From positions 1,054,001 to 1,118,000 of the forward strand of contig CAWFFZ010000008.1 in NCBI GenBank assembly GCA_963815295.1: a stretch of 64,000 nucleotides of DNA, read 5' to 3'. Made by a program: the position numbers and the translations under genes. Under the pieces are notes generated by a model, which worked only from the letters and a program-made list of their open reading frames with translations, was not told where the DNA came from and did not search any database. Source of the DNA: JACDHG01 sp963815295. GTDB taxonomy: Bacteria; Actinomycetota; Actinomycetes; Propionibacteriales; Nocardioidaceae. Below, in pieces: positions 8,467 to 16,532 of the stretch (positions are counted from its first letter, which is position 1; every line of letters begins with the position of its first letter).

Positions 8467-10650
8467 TCAACTTGACTGCGCGGCAGACGTCAGCTTGGCG
8501 GCCACGTGTCCAGGCAGCGCGTCGTACCGGGCGAACGTCCTACTGAATGTGCCCGTGCCGTGGCTCAGGGACCGCAGCTCGGTGGCATAGCGGATCAGCT
8601 CGAGCTGGGGGGCTTCGGCTTTGACGAGCGTGCGCCCCGTGCCCACCGGCTCGGTGCCAACCACCCTCGCCCGGCGCGTGGACAGATCGCCCATCACAGC
8701 ACCCACGAAGTCGTCGTCGATGAGCACGTCGACCTCGTCGATGGGCTCGAGCAGCTGGACGCCGCCGGAGTTGGCAGCCTCACGCAACGCCAGTGCACCC
8801 GCGGTCTGGAATGCCATGTCGCTCGAGTCGACGCTGTGGGCCTTGCCGTCGAAGAGGGTCACCTTGATGTCGACGACCGGGTAGCCGGCCGACAAGCCGC
8901 GGCCGAGCTGGGCGCGCACACCCTTCTCAACGCTGGGGATGAACTGACGCGGGACAGAGCCTCCGACGACCTTGTCGACGAACTCGAAGCCACTGCCGGT
9001 GGGCATCGGCTCGACCTCGATCTCGCAGACGGCGTACTGCCCGTGGCCGCCGCTCTGCTTCACGTGTCGGCCACGGCCGGTCGAGGGCGACGCGAGCGTC
9101 TCGCGCAGCGGCACCCGGACGTCGGTCTGGTCGACCTGGACTCCATACCGATGCCGGAGCCGGTCGAGGAGTACGTCGGCGTGCGCCTCACCCATGCACC
9201 ACAAGACGAGCTGGAGCGTCTCCGGGTTGTGCTCGATCCGCACCGACGGATCCTCCGCCGCGAGTCGCTGCAGTGCCTGCCCGAGCTTGTCCTCGTCGGC
9301 CTTGGCGTGGGCGACGACGGCGATCGGAAGCAGTGGGTCGGGCATGGCCCACGGCTGCATCACCAGGGGGTCATCCTTGCTGCTCAGGGTGTCGCCGGTC
9401 TCGGCGTGCGACAGCTTCGCGACCGCACAGATGTCTCCGGCGATGCAGACGTCAGCGGTCCGCTGGCTCTTGCCGAGTGGCGACGACAGCACGCCGACTT
9501 TCTCGTCCTCGTCATGGTCTGCCTGCGAGGGATGGCTGCGGTCGGTGTCGGCGAACTGGGAGACGTGGCCCGACACATGCACGATCGAGTCCGGCCGAAC
9601 AGTGCCTGAGAAGACCCGCACCAGGCTGATCCGGCCGACGTACGGATCGGACGTTGTCTTGACGACCTCCGCGACGAGCCGACCCCGCGGGTCGCAGGAC
9701 AGCCCTTCGACCGGCTTGCCCACGGTCGTGAAGACCGACGGGAACGGGTGCTCGGAGGGGGAGGGGAACGCCTTCGTGATGATCTCGAGGAGCTCGTCGA
9801 GGCCGAGGCCTGACAGGGCGCACACGGGGATGACCGGGAAGAAGGACGCACGCGCGACCGCGGTCTCGAGGTCATCGACCAGCAGGTCGAAGTCGATCTC
9901 CTCCCCACCCATGTAGCGGTCCATCAGCGACTCGTCTTCAGACTCCTCGATGACGCCTTCGATCAGCGCGCCACGGTGCTCCTCGATGAGGAGCTGCTCG
10001 TCCTCGTCGGGCTGGCGGACACTGCGGCCGCTCGTCGCGGCAGCCGAGTAATCAGAAACGGTCTGAGACAGCAGTGCCACCAGGTCGTCGATGTCGGAGC
10101 CCGGGTGAGGCACAGGTACATAGAGGGGGACGATCTTGTCGCCGAACGCCTGCTGGATCTGGGCCAGCACGCCGTGGTAGTCGGCACGTTGGTGGTTGAG
10201 CTTGCTGACGACGACGCAGCGCGGCATCGCGACTGACTCGCACTCCTGCCACAGGGTTTTGGTGGCGGCGTCGACGCCTTCGGCGGCGGACACCACGAAG
10301 AGTGCGCAGTCGGCGGCTCGAAGCCCCGCCCTCAGGTCACCGACGAAGTCGGCGTAGCCAGGGGTGTCGAGGAGGTTGATCTTGATGCCGTCGGCCATGA
10401 GCGGGGCGAGGGACAGCCCGATGGACCGCTGCTGGCGGGTCTCTGCTTCGTCGTAGTCCGACACGGTGGTGCCGTCCTCGACGCGTCCCATCCGGCCGAT
10501 CTCTCCGGTCGCCGCGAGAAGTGCCTCGACGAGGGTGGTCTTTCCGCTGCCTTGCGGGCCCACTAGGACGACGTTGCGAATCTCATTTGGGTTAGTGGGC
10601 TGGTGCGCGTGACCGTTCGCGGCACCTGCCCCAGCTTGTCTACCGGCCAT
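8467..10650 (-). CDS. EF-G-like translational GTPase (FusA2 type)
   Basis: 727 residues from ATG 10650 with AAGGA upstream. The domains follow elongation factor G: G domain with P-loop GPQGSGKTT (31-39) and DTPGY (95-99); domain II; domain IV/V region with LRHRYGVQVDQTDVRVPLRETL and GRHVKQSGGHGQYAVCEIEV; and C-terminal RRARVVGTEP. Switch I is shortened around QQRSIGLSLAPL compared with the canonical RGITI segment. The base-recognition motif usually NKxD reads SKLN (149-152), so the guanine-reading Asp is Asn. Housekeeping EF-G sits in the str operon, so this is the second, FusA2-like paralogue of actinobacteria with no settled function. It and the lipoprotein interrupt the thrS-HIT-pgsA order seen in mycobacteria. 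Confidence 0.88.
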   Translation of the reverse strand: MAGRQAGAGAANGHAHQPTNPNEIRNVVLVGPQGSGKTTLVEALLAATGEIGRMGRVEDGTTVSDYDEAETRQQRSIGLSLAPLMADGIKINLLDTPGYADFVGDLRAGLRAADCALFVVSAAEGVDAATKTLWQECESVAMPRCVVVSKLNHQRADYHGVLAQIQQAFGDKIVPLYVPVPHPGSDIDDLVALLSQTVSDYSAAATSGRSVRQPDEDEQLLIEEHRGALIEGVIEESEDESLMDRYMGGEEIDFDLLVDDLETAVARASFFPVIPVCALSGLGLDELLEIITKAFPSPSEHPFPSVFTTVGKPVEGLSCDPRGRLVAEVVKTTSDPYVGRISLVRVFSGTVRPDSIVHVSGHVSQFADTDRSHPSQADHDEDEKVGVLSSPLGKSQRTADVCIAGDICAVAKLSHAETGDTLSSKDDPLVMQPWAMPDPLLPIAVVAHAKADEDKLGQALQRLAAEDPSVRIEHNPETLQLVLWCMGEAHADVLLDRLRHRYGVQVDQTDVRVPLRETLASPSTGRGRHVKQSGGHGQYAVCEIEVEPMPTGSGFEFVDKVVGGSVPRQFIPSVEKGVRAQLGRGLSAGYPVVDIKVTLFDGKAHSVDSSDMAFQTAGALALREAANSGGVQLLEPIDEVDVLIDDDFVGAVMGDLSTRRARVVGTEPVGTGRTLVKAEAPQLELIRYATELRSLSHGTGTFSRTFARYDALPGHVAAKLTSAAQSS

Positions 10651-10759
10651 GGAGGCTCATTCCTTCGTCGTTGTCGCGAGCGAGTGGAGGGCTCCACCAT
10701 TCACCCTGCAACGTCTCCTGCACAAGGGTCGGCGAGACCCGACCGGCATGGCTGCTGTG

Positions 10760-10765
10760 TAGCAT
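10760..10765 (+). promoter_or_regulatory. candidate -10 box (TAGCAT) for pgsA operon
   Basis: TAGCAT lies 66 nt before the pgsA ATG in the 181-bp divergent gap between the EF-G-like gene and pgsA. No clear -35. The rest of the gap contains only shadow ORFs. Confidence 0.3.
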
Positions 10766-10831
10766 CGTCGCCACACGTTGTTCTTGTTTCTTGCTGTGCC
10801 CGTACTTGTTGAGGAAGGCGCGACCTCGCCG

Positions 10832-11452
10832 ATGCTCGAGCGTTTCCGCCAGTTCTGGACAAACCTCTTCAAGCCCATCTCGCATCTGTTGATGAAGTTG
10901 GGTGTTTCGCCGGACACGGTGACCGTCGTGGGGACTGCCGGGGTTGTCGGGGGAGCGCTCGGTTTCTTCCCGCGCGGCGAGCTGCTGATCGGCGTACTCG
11001 TCACCACTGCCTTCGTCTTCTCCGACCTTGTCGACGGCTACATGGCGCGCACTCTCGGCACGTCGTCACGTTGGGGGGCGTTCCTGGACTCAACCCTCGA
11101 CCGCATCGGTGATGCGGCCGTCTTTTCGGGTCTGGCCATCTGGTTCTTCCGGGGCGGAGACGACGAGTTGCTCGCCTATGTGGCGTTGTGGACTCTCGTG
11201 ATGGGATCCGTCACGTCATACGCCCGGGCCAAGGCGGAGAGCCTCGGGATGCAGGCCAAGGGTGGCATCGCCGAGCGGTCCGACCGGCTCGTCGCGATCT
11301 TGGTCATGACGGGGCTGTCGGACATCTTCAACCTGCCGATCCTGTTGACGATCACGTTGTGGGCGCTCGCAGCGGCCAGCACGATCACGGTGGTGCAGCG
11401 GATGGTCGGCGTACGTCGTCAGGCGCTGGCCGACCCCACGCTCCCGGGCTGA
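10832..11452 (+). CDS. pgsA: CDP-alcohol phosphatidyltransferase, probable phosphatidylinositol phosphate synthase
   Basis: Integral membrane enzyme that transfers a CDP-activated lipid to an inositol phosphate, the first step of phosphatidylinositol and PIM synthesis. The signature DxxDGxxARx8Gx3Dx3D is complete: D65, D68, G69, A72, R73, G82, D86, D90 counting from ATG 10832. Several hydrophobic helices follow (about 31-62, 95-112, 116-135, 158-188). An in-frame TTG at 10778 would add 18 residues without support, so ATG 10832 (206 residues) is chosen. It heads a tight pgsA-patA-pimA operon, the same order as M. tuberculosis Rv2612c-Rv2610c, which supports inositol rather than glycerol as acceptor. 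Confidence 0.9.
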   Translation: MLERFRQFWTNLFKPISHLLMKLGVSPDTVTVVGTAGVVGGALGFFPRGELLIGVLVTTAFVFSDLVDGYMARTLGTSSRWGAFLDSTLDRIGDAAVFSGLAIWFFRGGDDELLAYVALWTLVMGSVTSYARAKAESLGMQAKGGIAERSDRLVAILVMTGLSDIFNLPILLTITLWALAAASTITVVQRMVGVRRQALADPTLPG

Positions 11453-11462
11453 TTCAAGCTCC

Positions 11463-12356
11463 GTGATGACCACCCGAGACCGACTCGTCGACTACGCGTT
11501 CCAGCTCGGCTGGGCCGCCACCCGGCATACACCTGAGGCGGCCGCGGCGCGGGTGCTCGAAGGCGCCGCCGACCGGTTCTGGCGCCAGCGCGGCTCCGGG
11601 GTGAGGCAGCTGGAGGCCAACCTCGCCCGCGCTGTGCCCGACCAGACGACCGACGAGCTCCGACAGCTGTCCCAGCTGGCGATGCGGTCCTACTTCCGGT
11701 ACTGGCACGAGACGTTCCTGCTGCCGTCGTGGAGCCACCAGCGCGTCGTCGACACCGTCGTGACGGCGAACGAGCAGCAGTTCCGGCAGCGTTTCGACGA
11801 AGGAGGTGGCGGCATCATCGCGCTGCCTCACATGGGCAACTGGGATCTGGCCGGGGCCTGGGCCTGTCTGACCGGCATGCCCGTGTCGACGGTCGCCGAG
11901 AGGCTCCGGCCCGAGCCCCTCTACGACCGGTTCGTCGCCTATCGGGAGACGCTCGGGATGGAGGTCAGCCCGCTGACCGGCGGAGGCAACCCACTCAGCG
12001 ACCTTCGCCGTGCGATCCGTCGCGGCCGGCTGATCTGCCTGGTCGCCGACCGGGACCTGTCGAAGTCAGGGATCGAGGTCCAGCTGCTCGGCGAGCCCGC
12101 CCGGATGCCGACCGGCCCGGCGGCCCTGGCGCGGATGACGGGTGCGCCCTTGGTCGCGCTTACGTCGGAGTATCGCGGACCGCTGCTGCGGCTCGCGTTC
12201 AGTGACGTCATCGACGTGCAGCCTGGGCGGGAGGGCATTCGCGCGATGACGCAGCAGATTGCCGACTTCTTCACCGACGCGATCCGCCGGGTGCCGCAGG
12301 ACTGGCACATGCTGCAGCCGATCTTCAGCGCCGACGTGGCCGCGGGGCAACGGTGA
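11463..12356 (+). CDS. patA: phosphatidylinositol mannoside acyltransferase (HtrB/LpxL-like fold)
   Basis: 297 residues (GTG 11463; ATG 11466 is equally possible). It belongs to the lysophospholipid acyltransferase superfamily: IALPHMGNWDLAGAW contains the catalytic Hx4D, and the later block CLVADRDLSKSGIEVQLLGEP is the substrate-binding region of the HtrB/PatA group. It acylates the mannose of PIM1/PIM2 on the cytoplasmic face of the membrane in mycobacteria; here that role is inferred from the family and its place between pgsA and pimA. The stop TGA overlaps the pimA GTG (GTGA). Confidence 0.88.
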   Translation: MMTTRDRLVDYAFQLGWAATRHTPEAAAARVLEGAADRFWRQRGSGVRQLEANLARAVPDQTTDELRQLSQLAMRSYFRYWHETFLLPSWSHQRVVDTVVTANEQQFRQRFDEGGGGIIALPHMGNWDLAGAWACLTGMPVSTVAERLRPEPLYDRFVAYRETLGMEVSPLTGGGNPLSDLRRAIRRGRLICLVADRDLSKSGIEVQLLGEPARMPTGPAALARMTGAPLVALTSEYRGPLLRLAFSDVIDVQPGREGIRAMTQQIADFFTDAIRRVPQDWHMLQPIFSADVAAGQR

Positions 12357-13479
12357 GGGTTGGCCTCGTCTGCCCCTATTCCTTCGATGTGCCCGGCGGC
12401 GTCCAGAACCACGTAAGGGACCTCGCCACGGTGCTCATCGCCCGCGGACACGAGGTCGGCGTGTTGGCACCGGGTGACGCAGACACTCAGCATCCGTCCG
12501 TATGTCGAGGTCGTCGGACGAGCCGTGCCGGTCCGCTACAACGGGTCGGTGGCTCGGCTGGCGTTCGGCCCGCGGGTGGCGGCTCGCACGAGCGGATGGC
12601 TGCGCGAGGGAGCGTTCGACCTATTGCACGTGCACGAGCCGCTGAGCCCGAGCGTGGCGGTGATTGCGCTCTGGGCAGCCGACATACCGGTCGTGGCAAC
12701 GTTCCACACCGCGAACCTGCGGTCGCGCACGCTTTCCTCGCTGGCCGCGATGCTGCGCCCGACGATCGAGAAGATCTCGGCCCGGATCGCGGTATCGGAG
12801 TCTGCGCGGTCAACCCTGGTTCAGCACCTCGGAGGAGAACCGGTGGTGATCCCGAACGGGCTTTTCTGCGACCAGTTCGCCTCCGCGGAGCCGCGGCCGC
12901 AGTGGCAGGAGCCTGGGCCGATAGTCGTGTTCCTCGGTCGCACCGACGAGCCTCGAAAGGGTCTCGCGGTGCTCCTGGCAGCGTTCCCCACTGTGCTGGC
13001 CGCCCACCCCACAGCTCGGCTCCTGGTTGCGGGTCGCGGGGAGGTCGACCTCGGCGACGCACCCGCTGCCATCCGGGAGCACATCGACGTGCTCGGTCAG
13101 GTTGACGACGAGACGCGGGCCGGGCTGCTCGCGTCGGCCACGGTGTACGTCGCACCGCAGACCCGGGGCGAAAGCTTCGGGATCGTGCTCGTCGAGGCGA
13201 TGGCTGCCGGCGCGCCGGTGGTGGCGAGCGACCTGCCCGCCTTCCGGAGCGTGTTGGCGGACGGCGAGCTGGGGGAGCTCTTCACCGCGGGCGATCCCGC
13301 CGACTGCGCCCGCTCGCTGTCGGCCTTGCTCTCGGACCAGGCGCGTCGTCGACGAGCTGAGCAAACTGGCTGCGGCGGCGGTTGCCCGCTACGACTGGGC
13401 CACCGTCGCCGACGACATCGTCGCGGTCTACGAGACCGTACTTCCCGGTAACGGCTCGCGGCCAGGTCGGCGCCGATGA
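12353..13479 (+). CDS. pimA: phosphatidylinositol alpha-mannosyltransferase (two apparent frameshifts)
   Basis: GT4-type glycosyltransferase that adds the first mannose from GDP-mannose to phosphatidylinositol. GTG 12353 begins RVGLVCPYSFDVPGGVQNHV, the GT-B opening with the GGVQ loop. After GVLAPGDADT the frame must shift by one extra base near 12485-12492, continuing GRAVPVRYNGSVARLAFGP, LHVHEPLSPS, VIPNGL, VVFLGRTDEPRKGL and the EX7E region RGESFGIVLVEAMAAGAPVVAS. A second +1 shift near 13338-13350 leads to ELSKLAAAAVARYDW and the stop at 13477-13479. The product would be about 375 residues, the normal length. PimA is essential in mycobacteria, so two sequencing insertions are more likely than a dead gene. 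The stop overlaps the next gene's ATG. Confidence 0.88.
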
Positions 13480-14000
13480 TCGACGCAATCTCAGTTCCAG
13501 CGGCGGTCGCCGCCGTCATCGCGTTCGGCATCATCGCGGTCGGGATCGGTGCTTGGCTCACCTGGACCGCTCACCGGCTCGACTCGCTGCACCTGCGTTG
13601 CGAGGCTGCCCGCGCGATGCTCGAGCACCAGGCGCTGCGTAGGTCGGTCGCCGCGCAGGAACTGGCCTCCATCGGCGGCCTCGGCGACCCGGCCTCGGCA
13701 ATGCTCGTCAGCGACGCCGCCTTGGCGACCCGGGAGGAGCACGAGACTGACGACGATCGCTGGCAGGCGGAGTCCGACCTGACCGCGGCCTTACACGCTG
13801 TCGAGCTCCCCAGCCGGGGGTCGTCGTACGTCGACGAGGTGGTCGACGCTGCAAGGCGCCTCACCATGGCCCGCCGGATCCACAACGACGCAGTGGTCCT
13901 GGCCCTGTTACTGCGCAGCCGACGACGCGTGCGCTGGTTTCGGCTCGCCGGGCACGCGGCAGCGCCGTCGATGGTCGCGTTCGACGACCGCGTGCCCTGA
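13476..14000 (+). CDS. LemA-like membrane-anchored protein
   Basis: 174 residues, starting at ATG 13476 inside the pimA stop (ATGA). One N-terminal membrane helix (about residues 7-29, PAAVAAVIAFGIIAVGIGAW) is followed by a mostly helical, Arg/Glu-rich domain. The segment TAHRLDSLHLRCEAARAMLE and the later ARRIHNDAVV and VRWFRLAGHAA blocks resemble the LemA family, in which NRL...V..A...I and A.R.YND.V are conserved. Function of LemA proteins is not established. Its coupling to pimA suggests an envelope role, but that is context only. Confidence 0.6.
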   Translation: MIDAISVPAAVAAVIAFGIIAVGIGAWLTWTAHRLDSLHLRCEAARAMLEHQALRRSVAAQELASIGGLGDPASAMLVSDAALATREEHETDDDRWQAESDLTAALHAVELPSRGSSYVDEVVDAARRLTMARRIHNDAVVLALLLRSRRRVRWFRLAGHAAAPSMVAFDDRVP

Positions 14001-14068
14001 GCGAGGATCCGAGCGCGGTCTCCGGCGGACTCCGCCCGTCCGACACCTGTGTGAGGAGCGCCACGCCG

Positions 14069-14074
14069 TACGAT
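14069..14074 (+). promoter_or_regulatory. candidate -10 box (TACGAT) for pdxS
   Basis: TACGAT is 35 nt upstream of the preferred pdxS GTG at 14110. A transcript starting near 14081 would have a short leader with GTGAGG at 14098-14103 as ribosome-binding site. Confidence 0.45.
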
Positions 14075-14109
14075 GGAGGTATCCCCGCAGACGACACGTG
14101 AGGCTCATC

Positions 14110-15024
14110 GTGACCCAAGATCCCAACCCTTCGACGCACACGCCTGTCACTGGCACGGCCAAGGTCAAGCGTGGAATGGCCGAGATGCTCAAGGGCGGCG
14201 TGATCATGGACGTCGTCACCGCCGAGCAGGCCAAGATCGCCGAGGATGCCGGCGCCGTTGCTGTGATGGCCCTCGAGCGCGTGCCAGCTGACATCCGTGC
14301 GCAGGGCGGGGTCTCCCGGATGAGCGACCCCGACATGATCGACCGCATCATCTCCGCCGTCTCCATCCCGGTGATGGCCAAGGCCCGGATCGGGCACTTC
14401 GTCGAGGCGCAAATACTGCAGAGCCTCGGTGTCGACTACGTCGACGAGTCCGAAGTGCTGACACCGGCCGACTATGCCAACCACATCGACAAGTGGCAGT
14501 TCACGGTCCCGTTCGTGTGCGGGGCGACCAACCTGGGTGAAGCGCTCCGCAGGATCACCGAGGGCGCGGCGATGATCCGCTCGAAGGGTGAGGCTGGCAC
14601 GGGCGACGTGTCCAACGCGACCACGCACATGCGTGCAATCCGGGCAGAGCTCCGCCGGCTCACGGTGCTCCACGACGACGAGCTGTTCGTCGCGGCCAAG
14701 GAGCTCCAGGCTCCCTACCCGCTCGTCAAGGAGGTCGCCGAGGCAGGCAAGCTGCCCGTTGTGCTGTTCACCGCGGGAGGCATCGCGACGCCGGCCGACG
14801 CAGCGATGATGATGCAGCTCGGCGCCGAGGGCGTCTTCGTGGGCTCCGGAATCTTCAAGTCGGGCAACCCCGAGCAGCGCGCTGCCGCCATCGTCAAGGC
14901 CACTACCTTCCACGACGACCCCGACGTGCTCGCGAAGGTCTCGCGTGGCCTCGGCGAGGCCATGGTCGGCCTCAACGTCGACGAGATCCCGCAGCCTCAC
15001 CGGCTCGCCGACCGCGGCTGGTGA
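14110..15024 (+). CDS. pdxS: pyridoxal 5'-phosphate synthase lyase subunit PdxS
   Basis: Forms PLP from ribose 5-phosphate, glyceraldehyde 3-phosphate and the ammonia supplied by PdxT. From GTG 14110 it has 304 residues; GTG 14098 would add four residues, but GTGAGG at 14098-14103 is better placed as Shine-Dalgarno. Conserved blocks are KRGMAEMLKGGVIMDV, AVMALERVPADIRAQGG, the Schiff-base lysine region PVMAKARIGH, the second lysine region IRSKGEAGTG and FTAGGIATPADAAMMMQLGA. The normal partner pdxT is not adjacent: a DUF6891 gene and a three-gene surface cassette lie between them. Confidence 0.96.
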   Translation: MTQDPNPSTHTPVTGTAKVKRGMAEMLKGGVIMDVVTAEQAKIAEDAGAVAVMALERVPADIRAQGGVSRMSDPDMIDRIISAVSIPVMAKARIGHFVEAQILQSLGVDYVDESEVLTPADYANHIDKWQFTVPFVCGATNLGEALRRITEGAAMIRSKGEAGTGDVSNATTHMRAIRAELRRLTVLHDDELFVAAKELQAPYPLVKEVAEAGKLPVVLFTAGGIATPADAAMMMQLGAEGVFVGSGIFKSGNPEQRAAAIVKATTFHDDPDVLAKVSRGLGEAMVGLNVDEIPQPHRLADRGW

Positions 15025-15054
15025 CCGGTCGCGTCTGCGCTGAGAGGGTTATCC

Positions 15055-15655
15055 ATGGCCATTGGGAGCCCTGACAAAGCCGCTCGTCTGGAGCAGTTGC
15101 GCGGCTACGCGCGCGTGCAGGTCTGGTCCGGGTATGCCGACGACGCCCAGGTACGCCGTGAGGTGGCTGAGGCCGTCCGCGACGAGGTCCGCGACGAGGA
15201 CCGGGTGCGAGTCCTGGTCGACGAGCTGGTCGAGGCCGCCCACGACGACCTGGCCAAGGCGGCCGCCACCTGGCCGGTCGAGACGTCATACGACCGGTTC
15301 CAGCAGGCGCTGCGCGCGCTCGAGCAGGCTGACGTGGTCGTACTCGAGGCGTGCCAGGACCACTGGTCGGCTGACGCGGAGCTACGCCGCCGCAGCCGAG
15401 GCAGGCCGTCGGCCGCGCGGAATCGCGTACTTCACGCCCGCGGACGTCTGGCACGCCGTCGACCACGAGATGCTCGAGCTCAACGTCTGGCACGGCAACA
15501 GCGCCAACGTCCGCGAGGGTGACGACCTGATCACGTTCGTGCAGCAGGTGCTGGCCGACCACGGCCTGACGACTCGCTTCGACGAAGGGCGGCTGGAGGT
15601 CACGATGGCCTGGCAGCGACGGCCCGAAACCACTGACGGCCCTCACGCTCAGTGA
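15055..15655 (+). CDS. DUF6891-like hypothetical protein (one apparent frameshift)
   Basis: ATG 15055 opens an alpha-helical N-terminal half (RLEQLRGYARVQVWSGYADD, then EVAEAVRDEVRDEDR) that runs to about 15385. The downstream half is in the next frame: RRPRGIAYFTPADVWHAV, LELNVWHGNSANV and FDEGRLEVTMAWQRRP, ending at 15655. This matches the C-terminal part of actinobacterial DUF6891 proteins as I recall the family, giving about 199 residues after correction of one extra base between 15385 and 15420. No function is known. It lies 30 bp after pdxS on the same strand and is followed by a hairpin, so it may be the last gene of the pdxS transcript. Confidence 0.65.
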
Positions 15656-15673
15656 CCGACGTGTGACCTTCTG

Positions 15674-15692
15674 CCATCACTCTCTGTGATGG
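15674..15692 (+). terminator. hairpin, probable terminator after the DUF6891 gene
   Basis: CCATCAC (15674-15680) pairs perfectly with GTGATGG (15686-15692) across loop TCTCT, and TTTCTC follows. It stands 18 bp after the stop codon and before the AT-richer control region of the surface cassette. Confidence 0.6.
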
Positions 15693-15723
15693 TTTCTCGG
15701 ACAACCCATATCTGATTACGCTT

Positions 15724-15741
15724 GGTAATTTGTCAATTACC
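15724..15741. repeat. perfect inverted repeat, candidate operator
   Basis: GGTAATT at 15724-15730 and AATTACC at 15735-15741 are exact reverse complements around TGTC. A dyad of this size in an AT-rich island upstream of a regulated operon is typical of an operator, but no cognate regulator is encoded nearby. Confidence 0.45.
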
Positions 15742-15789
15742 CTGAGTAATAACCCTGTGACCTGGGGTTTTAGCAGATCGTGACTAGAC

Positions 15790-15814
15790 AGGCCTAGTCA
15801 TTCCGACTAGGCCT
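15790..15814. repeat. perfect 10-bp inverted repeat
   Basis: AGGCCTAGTC (15790-15799) and GACTAGGCCT (15805-15814) pair exactly with loop ATTCC. No T-run follows, so it is more likely an operator or a 5'-leader hairpin than an intrinsic terminator. GACTAG also occurs just upstream at 15782-15787. Confidence 0.5.
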
Positions 15815-16030
15815 CACCTCCACGTAGACAGTTACGGAGCGTCACATGGTCGGACCTCCGCATCGAACGTTCCGTTACTGTCCCGGATCCTTGTAGCCGC
15901 ATCTCCCAGCCCACATGCTTTGGATTGTCAGACCGGCGAGCGCAGTCTCCGCACTCACCGGGTTCCGGTTCCCTCCCTAAGCGGTACCGGCTTCGCACCA
16001 GCACTGACAACACCGAAAAGGACTCACGAG

Positions 16031-16480
16031 ATGCGTACTTCAACCCGCACCACAGCAGTTGCCGCCACCGTCGTCGCCCTTGCCGGCGCCGGCGTTGCCT
16101 TCGCCGCCTGGACCACCACTGGCACCGGCAACGGCTCAGCCACGGCCGGCACCTCCGCCGCGCTGACCGTCACCGTCAACACCGCGACCGGCCTCTTCCC
16201 GACCGGTTCAGTCAGCGTTCCCTTCACCGTTACCAACACAAACCCGTACAGTGTGACCCTGACGGGCGCCACCGCCAGCAACTTCACCGTTGACGCTGGA
16301 CACGCCACCTGCAACGTCGCCTCGATCAGCGGAGCCCCCGTTACCTTGACGGACACGATCCTCCCCGCCGCAACGAGCGCTTCACGCAACGTGGTCGTCT
16401 CCATGAGCAACGCCGCCACCGACGCCTGCAAGGGTGCGACGTTCAACTTCGACCTGACCGTCTCCGGCGCCAGCTCCTGA
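16031..16480 (+). CDS. small exported surface protein (TasA/camelysin-like N-terminus), first gene of surface cassette
   Basis: 149 residues; ATG 16031 has AAAGGA about 9 nt upstream. The signal peptide (STRTTAVAATVVALAGAGVAFA) is followed at the cleavage region by AAWTTTGTGNGSATAGT, the aromatic-then-Gly/Ser/Thr pattern seen in SipW-dependent TasA/camelysin-type exported proteins. The mature part is a single beta-rich, Thr/Ala/Val-rich domain with two Cys, HATCNVAS and DACKGATFNF. No sortase signal, transmembrane tail or catalytic motif is seen. Gene 2 of the cassette has a similar domain ending in DACKG; gene 3 shares the W-x-x-x-T-G-S-G-T-A motif. The family relation is inferred from pattern only; it may be an undescribed matrix or adhesion subunit. 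Confidence 0.7.
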   Translation: MRTSTRTTAVAATVVALAGAGVAFAAWTTTGTGNGSATAGTSAALTVTVNTATGLFPTGSVSVPFTVTNTNPYSVTLTGATASNFTVDAGHATCNVASISGAPVTLTDTILPAATSASRNVVVSMSNAATDACKGATFNFDLTVSGASS

Positions 16481-16532
16481 TCCACGGCACCTGACCACCT
16501 GTTCCGAATACCGCATCTCGACGGAGACCGAC

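Larger units (their letters stand above)
15656..16030 (+). other. 375-bp intergenic control region upstream of the surface-protein cassette
   Basis: No gene is supported here. It holds a terminator-like hairpin (15674-15692), an unusually AT-rich patch (about 15715-15780) with GGTAATT-TGTC-AATTACC as a perfect 7-bp inverted repeat at 15724-15741, nearby ATTAC/GTAAT half-sites (GATTACG near 15714, GAGTAATAA near 15744), and a second perfect palindrome at 15790-15814. Bases 15815-16015 look like an untranslated leader without recognisable riboswitch consensus. The region probably contains the cassette promoter, but I cannot place a -35/-10 pair confidently. Confidence 0.5.

Noticed and set aside
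10657..11007. 116-codon minus-strand frame upstream of the EF-G-like gene
   Set aside because: Overlaps the conserved pgsA start and has no supporting pattern or ribosome-binding site.
15815..16030. c-di-GMP or c-di-AMP riboswitch ahead of the surface cassette
   Set aside because: The conserved cores of neither class could be found on the plus strand; only generic hairpins.
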